Source: Ianthella basta
Lineage: Eukaryota > Porifera > Demospongiae > Verongiida > Ianthellidae
Length of the DNA stretch: 64,000 nucleotides
Direction of reading: 5' to 3'
Assembly: GCA_964019415.1 (NCBI GenBank)
Contig: OZ025886.1
Location: 2,595,584 to 2,659,583 of the forward strand
The notes below the pieces were generated by a model. That model ran no database searches and was not told where the DNA came from. It worked only from the letters and a program-made list of their open reading frames with translations. The stretch's first letter is position 1. Each line of letters starts with the position of its first letter. Shown here in pieces: positions 1-12,600 of the stretch. A program made the position numbers and the translations under genes.

Positions 1-479
1 TGAATATTTGTGACCAATTTATAATTCTCTTCAAGCCTAATTGGCATGCCTATCACTCATTCTCTGCAAAATGCAAGCTCAGCCGCCTAGTTGCAAGCAC
101 ATGCACCAAGCAAGCTGCTACATGGCACTCATTCTTTGAAAGTTCATAATAAAGAAACAGCTATATAGCTAGTACAACTGCATTTGCTCCAATGTTTGAT
201 GCACAAGGATGCTCGCCGAAATCTGCATTACACCTGGCACTTCCCGGCTGTGGGGTTGTGCAGGCCTTCAAATTAGCTGCCGTTTAACGACTGCTGGATT
301 GTTGTACCCATGCAGATGGCAACCAATGGCGATTTTAACAGGCTACATGCACACATGGAGGAATGAAAAAATTCATCTCTTCCCGTCTTCCTCTCCTTTA
401 TGTATGAAGCTACATTGATTAAATGCTACTTGACAAACAAAACATGTATAGCTATAAACAGAGAGTCATTTGTGTGACA
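1..479. other. Left-edge intergenic DNA
   Basis: I see no supportable gene here. The stretch is AT-rich with short tagcta and gcatgc runs like the rest of the window. Parts near 60-100 resemble 2985-3010, so the duplication described at 480-953 may begin further left in a decayed form. Confidence 0.5.
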
Positions 480-953
480 CGTGGAAGTGTTCTCATCTCA
501 GGAAAGGCATGTCGAATTCGCCAGTGATTGAGCCATACAAGGCCTCTGTGCATAATAAGCAGTTTATAACATTCTTTCAGAAACTATATTCCCTAGCTAT
601 GTTATCAACCCTGCATGACCATCACTAACCTACATGACCCTCAGTGTCAATTGAGTTGACTCTGCCACTCTGCTACAATAATTGCAGAGTATAGCAGGCG
701 CAGTTAGTGATATCAAGCACAGGCAGCCTATAATATTGTACCAATCCTCAGTGTAACTGAAGTCATATAAATATTTGTCAACCAGTGCAGATATCTCTTC
801 ATTCTTGGTGTCCTTTGCATAGCTATTAGCTGCAGCACTAGTGGAGGGCTGCGATTCAGAGAAGCTAGTGGCATCAAAGTCAGTAAGGTCACTGCCCTTC
901 ATTGATGGACTGAACGTCCTTCTCTCCGAGCTTCTCTGAGCAAAGCCTACATT
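480..953. repeat. Diverged copy of the RAD17 3' end (copy 1)
   Basis: This block aligns in the same orientation with 3186-3660. Shared landmarks in order are a gtgacacgtggaagt-like start, a tttcagaaactat stretch, catgacc followed by a gtcaa-gagttgac segment, and then the RAD17 last-exon sequence. Copy 2 contains the functional exon, so this is a local duplication of the gene's 3' end and downstream flank. Substitutions and small indels throughout suggest it is old. Confidence 0.75.
738..946 (-). pseudogene. Broken duplicate of RAD17 last exon
   Basis: On the minus strand this reads as a diverged form of the last RAD17 exon (3439-3643), sharing SEKLGE, DFDATSFS and a SQPS segment. It has a usable acceptor (TAG before 946). 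One extra G in the run near 894-896 shifts the frame after NEG. Sequence change at the end removes the stop codon that follows DDW in the real exon. No other RAD17 exon is duplicated beside it, so it is best read as a non-functional exon copy. An alternative terminal exon for RAD17 is possible in principle, but the frameshift argues against a useful product. Confidence 0.8.
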
Positions 954-3185
954 TTATGTCAGCTGAAGGAACCACCAATGATACACTTGGCGTAATTATG
1001 CCAGTTTGCTTTACTTGGACGTTTCCATAATTATACAGAACCCAAGCTATTGCAACTTGTGCCATGATGACATGTGCAAACATGTCATTGGTGTACTTGG
1101 GGGGGGTCGGGGGGGGGGGGGGGCTTTGTTTCACCCAGTGGTGGCGGTTGAAACCCAATATATGTGAAACAGGTGTCTCTGGCTTTCCAGGAAGACTAGT
1201 AGGAAAGCAATCACTGGTTGCCACTCCTCTGGCCTCGCCTTGCTTCACTGATCATGAGACACTGGCCAACCACACTGGCACAGCAGGCAGGTATATGGCT
1301 AATATGCATGCAGTATATAGGCTAGCAGAAAGCAATCAGTGCAGCTGGTCGCCACTTCTCTGGCCTGCCCTTGCCCCACTGAGACACTGGCCAACACTGG
1401 CACAGCAGGCAGGCTTGGCGTGATACCCATGATTTGTATCTGCTAAAATGCATGTAGTATATAGCTTGGAACCACAGTTCCCTCCCCTTGAAGAAATTTC
1501 CAAATGCATTTTATATGCTGACATCTGTAGTGAGGAGGGGAAGGAGTGACATAATTGCCTAGATAAGTGTGAAAGATCAAACAGCTTGCGCAGAGGGGGC
1601 AGGAATAAATGTGGAATAATCACCTCAGAAGCTGTTGTGGATTGGTATACATCCACTGAAAATGGAGAGAAATTCATCAAAACCAGAATAGCCCACTCAT
1701 CCAACCAACAAGAGTGTGTATCAGACTAGTGGCTATGCAATTATAAGGTGGCACAGATCAACCTCAAGCAGCAGATATGGATATGCGTATGTACTGTACC
1801 AACTTTTACTTCTGGATGTACAGTCTAGTTGGCACTAGCAAGTGCACCACCGAGCACTGCAAGCCTTAGAAGGCATCCTTAGTACTCAATTATTCACATG
1901 CACGTCTTGATGTATTGGTTGATGTTTGCCTTAATTAGTTACACAGTTTTGACTCTTCATCATAATTATTATTTTAAATGACTCAAATAATTGTGAAAGT
2001 TAATGTTGACTTACAAGTAATAAATAAAAGATGCTGGTACCCAGGTGCGCGAAAGCACAAGATCAAAGAGGTATAAATTTGAGCCATGAGGTATTAGAAT
2101 TGCATGACATAATTATCTAAATTTATTGTATCTTATAATTGTCATAATTATTATTCTGCAATTTTCTCTTATGCAGTACAGTATACATTCATAATTTTAA
2201 TGCTGTGCATGAGTGAACTACCTCAGTTTGTTAAACACTATAATTATACAATCATGCATGCGTGCTGTGGCCCACTGTCCATGCAGGCTGCAAGTGTCTG
2301 TACTGAATGCATGCACTTAGGTCATGCACAATCAGGCTACACTACTTGGTGTTACAAATAAATAAAGACCATTAATGTAGTCCACCAGTGCAAACTGTGA
2401 ATCTAGGGACACCATGAGGTGTTGCAGACTGTGCATGCAGTGAGCTACAGCAACAAAAACACTATATATAGAGAAACAGCTCATCATGTGCAGGACTGCA
2501 CAATCCATGAGCCTTAATTGTAAAGTTGTATCTGATGGTTATGTCTTCATTCCAGGCTGCACTAGCTTGTGATGACTTTGACTTCCATAGGACTATAGAT
2601 CCTTTGTTGATTAATAGTGCAATGGTTGCCCTACATGGCTTTACACATGTACACCTGACACACAGTGGGAATGCTCTCATTGACCCTGTGGATAATTTAA
2701 TTATCTAACCCCTGAAATCCTAACTGTTAAGGAAGTGCAGCTGCTTGGCTACTCATGAGCCCATGCAGGGAATTTCTGAGAATCAGATACACAGGCCTAG
2801 GAAGGTAGCAACACAGCAGACCATCACTGCAAGAGGAAAGTCCAGGAATGCAATTAATTATACTTTTATTGTGTCATGCACTTCTTCACAAACAGCAGCA
2901 CATTTGGATCTCAGTAAAAATATTGAGACAATTGTAGCTTCCTCTATGCTACTTGGCATACTTATAATTGTCATTTTATATAATCCTCTGCAAAATGCAA
3001 GCACAATCTCCTATATTATAGCTATAGCTATGTATGCATGCCAAGCTATCTTTGAGAGAGGTACATTGCAATCCTTGCTTGAAGTCGAATGGACCAGAAT
3101 GATGCAGATGACAATCAACTGGCACATCACTGACAGCTACACTTGTTCTAATTGGCTGACAGAAGTTAATGCATCCACTTCAAGT
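947..3185. other. Intergenic DNA downstream of RAD17
   Basis: No gene is supportable. The stretch holds a G-homopolymer tract at 1099-1123, a dispersed repeat with an internal tandem duplication (1130-1432), and AT-rich DNA from about 1900 to 2400. Open frames around 2526-3194 lack splice logic, family similarity and compositional signs of coding. Confidence 0.5.
1130..1432. repeat. Dispersed repeat, copy 1, internally duplicated
   Basis: Contains a unit of roughly 90-125 bp repeated in tandem (about 1208-1333 and 1334-1421), sharing ctggcc and gacactggccaac followed by a cactggcacagcaggcagg core. The same family recurs at 4158-4312 and 15752-15960, with shared gtttcactgg, acaatcact and ggcctcc-type segments. 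No protein coding was seen, so it is probably a SINE or a short non-autonomous element. Confidence 0.6.
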
Positions 3186-3660
3186 CTTGAGTGACATGTG
3201 GAAGTCCTTCCAGAAGGGTATGGCGTGTAAACTTACCAGCCGTGTCTGCAATTATTGCATTTGCAATAGTTTAAATTGCCTACACCCTTTCAGAAACTAT
3301 ACAAACCAGCCCGTGTCCACCTCTAAGTCACATGACCATCCACCACTAGTGTCAACCGAGTTGACACTCCCCATCATTACACAGCACACATGCAGTACAG
3401 CAGGCACAGGTTGTGTTAAAAGTATCGGCTGCTACAGCCTACCAGTCGTCAGTGTCACTGAAATCACGTATGTCGTCAACTAGTGCACATGTTTCTTCGC
3501 TCTCAGTGTCCCTTGCATAGCTGTTAGCTTCAGCACTAGCAGAGGGCTGCGATAGAGAGAAGCTAGTAGCATCAAAATCAGGAAGGTCACTGCCTTCATC
3601 GGTTGACTGAATGTCCCTCTCTCCGAGCTTCTCAGTACGAAACCTACAATAAATACAGAC
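3186..3660. repeat. RAD17 3' end block (copy 2, functional)
   Basis: Direct-repeat partner of 480-953. This copy contains the intact last exon of RAD17 with its stop codon, so it is the parental or retained copy. Confidence 0.7.
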
Positions 3661-6600
3661 AAAGGAAACCCACTGATCAGTTATCATATGCCAGCTTGTC
3701 GATGGTGACAACACTGTAAGAAATGGTGTGTGAGTGCATCCATGAGTGTGCTTAAATTATCTTACCTTGGCATGTGCCTTCGGGTGAAGTGTGTAACTTG
3801 CTGCAGAAAGTTGACCTGAGCTGCAGAGACAGTTACGAAACGCAGACACATACATAGATATTGATGACCACTCGTATCATAGAAGCTTCATTACTGCGTG
3901 AATGCTATGATAGAGAAACTAAATCATAGCAATCATGTTTCAATGATGTATAGTATGTGTCAGTTCATAGATCTTCAACAGTTAAGGCAAAAGCCATTCG
4001 TGAGTTCCTCCCACCACTTTTTCATTCGTAGCGTAACCTTCAGTATTTCAAATGTAATTCTTACGTATATCACTTCTGTGTTTAAACATTTCCACATATA
4101 GCAACTCTGCATCACCACATCTATGCACACACACAAGTGTGCACAGTGGGTGGTGGGTGGAAGGACATACAAGTGGTGTTTCACTGGCGGCTGATGAGCC
4201 CCTATATGTAAGTAGGAAACAGCTCTGTGGCTGTTCCTGGAACACTAGTGGGAAAACAATCACTACAGTTGTCACTCTGCCGGCCTCCCTTTCTTGCTCA
4301 GACACCAACACACATCACACACACACACAGCACACATCACACAACACATGCACATGCAACACACCATAGAAAGAGGTTGCTTGCAAATAAGCTAGCATTA
4401 ACTTGAGGTCATCTGCACACTGCATGCACTCAACCACTGTTCTCTCTGGGCTACTCTTCTCCAACACAAATACATCATACAAAGAAGCAGTCATCAGCTG
4501 CACTCACTCACCTGAGTTCCTTAGTGGTACATTGATAATAGCCAAATAAGGAAGAAGTTCTGTTTGCATGACAAGAGAGCTGTTAGAACAACCTATAGAG
4601 GAAGCAGTACATGCCAGGGTGGTATCAAACAAATGGTATAATACAGACCAGGGATAGCATACCTTTCAGTGACAGGTCTTGGAATAGGTCCTTCATGGCT
4701 TGACAGTAGGAGGTATACTGGAGATTACAGACAATCACATGAAAATGGGAACATACAGAACAATTTCCAATAGCATGTATGAAATTCACTTCTCACAGAT
4801 GAAGGTAGCTGAAATGTCTGATAGTTAAGCGATTCCGCTAGATGAACATTTCAGCACAAATATGAAAAGTCATTTTGAATTCAGAGCTTGTTGAGCATGC
4901 CAACACACACTGATTCATACCCTCTCAAAATGCACTAGTAGACAACAGATAATGTCGCCTCGTTACGGCACTCCTTGCAGCTAGGGCACACCAAACTTAC
5001 TTTCTTGTTGACTTGCATCCACTCTGGTTTGTGAAGTGGTCTCCAGGAGTGCTTGCCTGTACTGTGTAGAGGGTCATTGGCATGCATTAGTCCTCGACAT
5101 GCCACAATGGTTCCTACAGCAGCACTGGCTCTCATCTACATACAAAGCAAGACACACACAATCTGGTTGCTGCTTGATGTGTGTGTGATGAAGGCTTCAG
5201 TGTACTGTATATAAGACAATTACTGCCACAAGTACACATTCTAGCGCAAGAAGAGACCAACAGTATGAGTGTTAGTTGTTAGCTCACTACAAAGGACAGA
5301 ATAACAAAATCCTTCAGTTTACTTGAAGCTGCACTCTCATTGGAGCAAGCCACATACTACAAGTACATACACTCCATGGCTGACACTCTATAAATAGAAG
5401 GACTATTCTTAGCTATGTGTACATAGCTACATACGTACGTATGTACAATAACATCTCATTCAAGGTCAGCTGTCTGTTCTTTTGCTGTGTTTAGCATTTA
5501 CAGGGCAGCAGAAACACACACTGCTGCCATTTGGTATTCACAAAATGGTAAGCTTCAATTGCAATATCAAATGCACAGCAGCCCTAATGGCTACACTGTG
5601 AACTGTTTGCAACTGGTGTCTGTATAATACTTACATACCTTGACTTGTGACCAGTCCAGGTGGTGCAGTAAGGTGCTGTCACTGAGGTAGCTGGCACCAC
5701 GGGCCTACAAGACAGCACGGAACATGAAGGAGGTACCACAGCAATAATGTAAGGAACAGGAGGATAAGTCTTCAGAAGAGTAAATGCAGATGGAGCAGAA
5801 GGGAGTGAATTTCAATTCTAAGCAGCTAAAAGAGCTAAGAAATGTTTAAAGTGCCTCCAGCAGAGGCAAACAAACCATTCTCTTTGATCCATGTCTTAAC
5901 AGTTTCTAGCTCAGGAATGATGCTTAAAACACAGTTACATGGAAGGCGAGAGTGCCTAGTTGAACTTAGACTTCTACAATTTCCAAAGAAATACAGTAAT
6001 CTGGTTCTTCTGTTCCATCAGTTATTTTACGTAAGATGAACAAGTCGGTTGTAACCGTGTTGAGCCTAATGAAAGTCACGACTCGGAAGAAATGTTGGAA
6101 AGAAAGGGAAAATTGGCACCAGCTGGCAGCCGAACCCAGGACAACTTACGCCCTAATGCAGGATTTCAGCAGCCCAAGCCAACCAACCAGGCTGGAACAG
6201 TTCCATCATTTAATATGCCATAATAAAACAGTAAAGCCAAAGCTCAGTGCCAAAGACTAACATGACTGTTACATGCGAGTGGCACAATACGTGGTAGCAC
6301 AGCTCACAATGTCATCCATATCTGTAAAGAAGTCCAAGTAGTTCTGATGTAGGTACAAGGTGAACATGTCCCCTGTCATCTGTGTGTGCTCCAACACCTC
6401 CTGAGGGGGGGAGGCAGGGGAGGGGTAATTGTCTCTAAATGACAGGACGGCTAACCAACCGAACACACTACACATAGATCAGCTACACACATGTACCAAC
6501 ATACACACCAGAAAATATCTGGTATGATACACTTCTGTCCTATTACAATTGTACTGTCTCCTTCAATAGTTAACTGGCACACCATGTTTCTACAGTTTAA

Positions 6601-9600
6601 GCACAGTGTGGATCAGAATGCCATCCAAACAGCTAGGATAATACTTCTCAGCATCATTACATGTACCCATCCCAGCTTTGCAAAGGTGGGTTTTGGTAAA
6701 GTGAGTTCAAATTTCTAGCAATTCCACACGTCATTTCCAGAATCTATAATATCCCATATGATCACTAGAAAAGCCAGTATTAAGCAATAAACTCTAACAG
6801 CATTGAACATAAACAAGTCTTAGAGTAGATAAGAGATGAGAGTATGCAACGCATATCTCTGCATGTACGTATAACAGCATTTATCTAAAATGATGCAGCA
6901 TCACGTCACAAATGGGCATGGTAAAGCTACTTAATATACTGATGTAATGATGAATACTGTTAACTCAATCCGCTGGTTGGTACATACTCAGCATTGATTT
7001 TGCAGCTCTTCAGTTTGTTTGTTGGGAGTGTCAATGCTGTCCAGCGGCCGCAAGGAAGGACCAGGACAGCAGGCGTGGATTTGGATCACTTGGGAGACCT
7101 GCAGAGCCATGGATGGCAGCGCTGCTCCTGAGTGACCCAAATCCACGCTTGCTGTCCTGGTCCTTCCTCACAGGCACTGCAGAGGTGTCCTGGACATTGC
7201 TGAAAATCCTGAATAACAAACTAAAGAGCTGTGCAATCAATGCCGAGTACGTATAGGTGGCAGATCAAGTTAATAGCATTCATCCATTACATCAGAATAT
7301 TAAGTAGCATTACCATGCCACATGTGACATGTCGCTGCGTCATTTCAGAAAAATGTAGTTACAGGTGAGTATATGAGGTTGCATATTCTCATCTCTTACC
7401 TAACTCTTGACATATAGCATACCTCAAGTCACCGATGGCAGCAGCTTTGCTTTGCGGGTCTGGGCTACTAGTGCCTTACATCATGCAACTGTGCATGGAC
7501 ATGCCAAACCACCACCCGTAACTAATTGTATTGAGGCTCATAATTATTAGATAGTGACATCTAATTTGATAACAAGTACATCTAATTAAGATACAGTGCT
7601 TCAAGTAGATGGCATAAGAGTAGTGACATACCGGATTCCAAAGAATGCTCGTTCCATGTAGGTGGTACAGATATATAGCAATATTTTGAAATTCAGCTAC
7701 TATACTAAATACAAATACATTTAAAGAGTAGAGGTGAATTATAGCATGAATTTTGATTTCATTTGAAAGCTCCTCCCATTTTAGCGAACCACATCTTGAG
7801 ACTTGTAGGCTTTTCACCTGTTATCTCTTCAAAATTGGTCATGTCTGCTTGGTTGGTAACTGGGGAGTCGCTATTGATTAACGTAGACAACTCCAAGATG
7901 CCATCAATCAGCCATTCTGGTTGGCCAGCTTGTAGCATTGCCTGCTTTGCTGCTTCAGACGGCAGTTGAACATTCTTCACCTCCCTCCCCACCACTTCTG
8001 AGATGGCCTTGGCACCATCATTGAGTGAGTGACATGCACTGACAATTGTATAAGTCTTGTTCACATGTTTTCTCCAGTCAGTAAGGACAGCTGCAGCGGC
8101 CTTACCGGCATCATCGGCTGCAACTAGAAGGTACGGTTTGCTGGGATCTGTTGGAGAATAGATGCTGCTTTGCGACTGAATTGTGTCTTTGAAAAATAGG
8201 TAGCTCTCAAAGAAGACGGTAAGACGTAAGAATGCGTGAGGTAGTTTCAAATTCGCTACAGCTGTTTCAATGTCACCCATCTGCCTGCCAAAGAGGGTGT
8301 CGGTGAGGGGTGCTGTGGCCCCGCTGACAACGAGAAGGAATTGCACCCCAGCCGTTTTCGCCGCTTCCGCTGTCTTGATGGTTAACTCTGCACGGTTCTC
8401 CGCCGTGGGGGTGACGATATACAACGCGTCCACTCCCTCCAAGGTAGTGATCAGCTTGTTCTCGTCTCCCATGGTCGCCTGCACTACAGTCACACCCGGC
8501 AGTGATTTCAACTTGTCGGCTTTGTCAAGGTTGCGAACTCCGGCACGAATATCAAACTTGTCCGCGTACTTTTCGGAAAGTGCTTGTACTGTCGCTGATC
8601 CGATCATCCCCGTGGCGCCGATCACGAAGATCACCGGCTTTGACATCTTGTAGCGATTCGACAGAAACAGTCACAAGTGGTAGGGATCAACTTAACGCTC
8701 TTCAATGGTCAACCGTGCGTAAGCCGTATCTGCCTGCATCAAGACCCGACTTCCGCAAAAATGGCCGACAATCATATCACTTGATTCACTCATTCACTCT
8801 ACTGACTAACCCTACCCGTGTATATGCCAGGATATTGGAGAAACAATCAGATTCCTAGCATGTGAAGTTGTTTCTTGATTACTTGCTTAGCACTCCTAAA
8901 CTATACTACACTAAAAGTAGCAAGAGCCTCACAATGAACAAAATAGCAACATCTATTTTCAGATTGGTGGACAGTTATCACAAGACATAAGTGCATGCAA
9001 GTAAGCTGAATGACCCTCCAAGATGCTGGCATGCTGAGTCAGCAAACTGTGGTGTTTTGTACTAGACCACTCTGTGTAATGGCAGCCATTTTGTAGAAGT
9101 GAGGCTGGGCATGAGACTATGCACGCCTAAACTAGACCAACTAGCAACAAAAGTACACAAAAGATCACGCTTGGGCAGGTATGAATGCAAAGGATAGGCA
9201 ATGTGAGTACACACCTCAAGCAATATAGATAGTCTATCCAATCAACAACTTCACTAGCACACATCAATTTAACCCTACCCGACAATCAACATACTCAATT
9301 GAGTACAGTCACCCAACAGGGAGGGGTATGGCTCAGCATTTGCCAGTCTGTTGCAGGAATTCATTCCATTGAGCCTGCAACACTTCAACCTTCACTCAAC
9401 CCCCTTTGTCCAACCCAGTCCTCTCCAACCAACCCACTCCATACGATTCACACTTCACATTCACTTCAATGTGTTAACACCCACCCCACTGCACTCCACT
9501 CATCCTCAATCCTAATCTGCCCTAACACAGTCCCCATGTGTGCACCTCAGGGTTGGCTTCCAATGGGCTCCTCTCATGCATGCGTAGGTGCGGCGGGAGT

Positions 9601-12600
9601 GCTGTGTCTTGAGTGGTCTGTGCTGCAGGAGCAGCAGTTCTCTTGCAGTAGAAGACCTTCCCCAGCGATCGGAAGAGGAAGAGCGAGTGGTCCCTGCTGC
9701 CCAAGACAGCCGGCAGCCTGTGGTCGGTGTGTAAGAGAGGAAGGAGTTGGTGCTAGACAAGCACAGTGGAGGGGTAGGTGGGGAGGATGGAGGAGTGGAA
9801 TGGGTGAGTGGGAAGATTGGAGGGGTCAGTGGTAGGGAGTGCCAGCATACACTCACATTTCTGCTGCTAGCTGGTCCTGAGACTCACGGCCACTTGTCAG
9901 AAACTCAGACATAGAAGAAGCTGACCATGTTCTTTTGGCTAGGGTTCTTTTGCCAGACTTACTGAACTTACCCTTACCACTTCCTGTACCTGGCAATGTG
10001 AAGGTAAAAGGTTGGGAGGGGCAGACAGGGGGAAGAAGTATGCAATACTCATACTGTACAAGGAGAGGTTTCAATGCAATATAGTCTCTACGTAGGCTCC
10101 TCCACACACAAGCACTCTATATGTACTGTATATCACTGACTGTCTCTGACTGTGCTGTGTTTCAAGCATGCCTACACACACTGGAGGCTACAAACACTTG
10201 TGGCTGACTGCCCAAGACACAGCAAGCTTGATGGAGTTCACTACCCTGGAAACATACCTTTTGAGCATGCAAACTGCAGTGAGTTGACAGCACTTCTAAC
10301 ATCTCCTCCAGCACTTTCAGCAAGTGCGTCAATAAATTCCTTGCCCGGAGTGAAGAAGTGTTGCCCTCCCCTTGGGTTGAGCTTGGTCTGCTGAGAGACA
10401 ACCCTGTTAAGTGCCTTCACCATGGCTGTGATGGCCACTGGGTTGAAGCTGAGGAGAAATCAGGGGGAGAAAGGTGGGGTTGGGATGAAAGCTGGGGACA
10501 GGTGGATGGAGGTGAGTGGCTAAGACACAAAGAGAGCAAACTAGACCAGAGAAGTGGAGACGAAGGGGCTTTGGATGAAGAGAGAATGAATAGGGATGAA
10601 AGGGAAGATGACTGGCCTGGATGAAGGAAGGAGATTGAAGGAGGTAAGAGGTGGTGGCGGGTCTTGGGGAGTGGCATGGGCAAGAGGTGAGGCAGCTCGA
10701 GTCAGTTGAGAAAGCACCATCACCATCACTACAGCATGTTCTCATCGTGCACAACTACGGGTACACCTTAACAGAGATGTGAACTCTGTTTCCCCTCCTC
10801 ACCTGATGTGTGATATCCGTAATTCACTGGTGAGGTGTTGGGGAAAGAGCTGTGTAGCACTGGACTCACTACGAGTGGAATCTGATACAATGAACACTAT
10901 GGGGTGGAGGCAGCACGTCGCCTGAGACCTGCGGCGACAAGAGAGGAGAGTGACAGAGTGGGAGTGGAAAAGAGGGTTACAGGACACAGAGTACATAAAG
11001 GTAGGAGAGAGAGAGGCTGGGGTATGAATACACACATAAGGATGGAACACAGGGATTGACAGAGGTGAAGTAGAGGATACAAGAGTACTACAGAGGGGAG
11101 GAGAGAGGGATAAGTGGGGACATGGCAGATGGATGGAGAGTGTAAGAAAGTGATGAAGGGAGAGTGCTGGAAAGGGAGGCAAGCTTCCCAGGCAGGGATA
11201 CATACAAGTAAGCAACTTGAATGTCAAAGCTTCAAAATTTCCCAAGACTTGGAATAAGAACAAGTATTGGAACCTTCACATGCAATCATAGCATCACTCC
11301 AATAAGCTCAAAACATGCTGCATCTCTACCAAAACATAAAACACAAACTTGTGCAGGCAGGTGTGCAGCACTCATGTTGTATGCATATACAGTACAACTC
11401 CAGTAACACCATTGTCACCTATGCATTTACCTTAGTATCTCATGGAACTTTACTGGGTCCCTATAGAACACATTGGGTAAGTCCTGCAGAGAGGAAAGCA
11501 CATACCAAAAGCAATGTCTTACAGACATTGGACATGTAGTGTTTTCAAGGAATGAGAAATAACAGCATTGGACCTTAGGCAATATCTGCATGGCACATTC
11601 TTCATCTCTGCCTTCCTCACCTCCACTACAATGATCTCCCTTTGCCCCTGTGAACGGCCATCCCCAGCAATGATCCCTTGATACCTGCCAGCTTTGTGCA
11701 GGAAGCTGCTGAACATCTTGGACTGTGACTCCTGGTAAGGGACATCACTCCGTCCTAGAAACACAGCACAGGGTTGGCAGAAAATGGCTTCAAGCAGAAC
11801 CCCACTATGGACCATATACCTATAAATCACACACTGACATAAACACATCCCACAAACAGATACATGAAGCAAGCTGCAGTATACCCCTAGTTCAACCATA
11901 TCCATAGATTCCATATAGTCTCACCCTCATATGTACGCATACATACTAACATATGCACACACAACCCCAAGGCTTGCCTCTCTCCCAGTCATCCTGGTGG
12001 CTGTGGTAGGCCTCAGTGATTGGGTTGAGCCACTCGTTGATGGCAATGCTCAGGTCATGTGCTAGTGTCCTCACAGTAGCCGTCTTCCCACACCCAGCAG
12101 GACCCGTCAGCAGAAGGATACACACCTGCAGTACGACCACAACAGGAGGTGGAAGGGAGGGAAGCAGAAGGGATTCAATACAGTGATGTTGGGCATATTA
12201 TGCTACTGTAACATGATAGCAGACACCACACATGACAACAATTTCTCCGACAGAAACTGAGCATAGGCCAGTGCACACTAATACTTGTCCTGAACCCATA
12301 GATGGACTACAATATCAAGTGCATACATTAAGTACGTATATGTCCTTCAATACATGCACCACAATAATGTGCTACGGTCTAAGGTAGCACATCACACACC
12401 GTGACACACATGAGTCATATACAAGTGGCTTGCTCCACACCTCCTTCCTGGTCCTCCTGGCGGTGTCCACTGCCCACCTGAGCCACTCCTCCACCTCCTG
12501 CACCTTCTTCTTGTGCACTGCCAGCTCACCAGCACACGTTGGCTGGTACTGCTCAGACCACAACACTCCTCCCTCTGCAATAACCAGGATGATGCAATAA

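Noticed and set aside
1099-1123. G/C homopolymer tracts (also 15935-15956, 19956-19973) as G-quadruplex control sites
   Set aside because: They lie within or at ends of repeats and are more simply homopolymer expansion; length is also error-prone in sequencing.
2745-3194. 149-codon open frame with a hydrophobic stretch
   Set aside because: AT-rich, no family similarity, no splice logic, and it overlaps the decayed duplicate block; chance frame.
9299-9835. 178-codon plus-strand frame
   Set aside because: Its right part is antisense to RAD17 exon 9 (9546-9696) and the rest is low-complexity intron; shadow.
10407-10754. Several Ser/Pro-rich minus-strand frames
   Set aside because: They come from a purine-rich intron segment between RAD17 exons ending at 10803 and starting at 10448.
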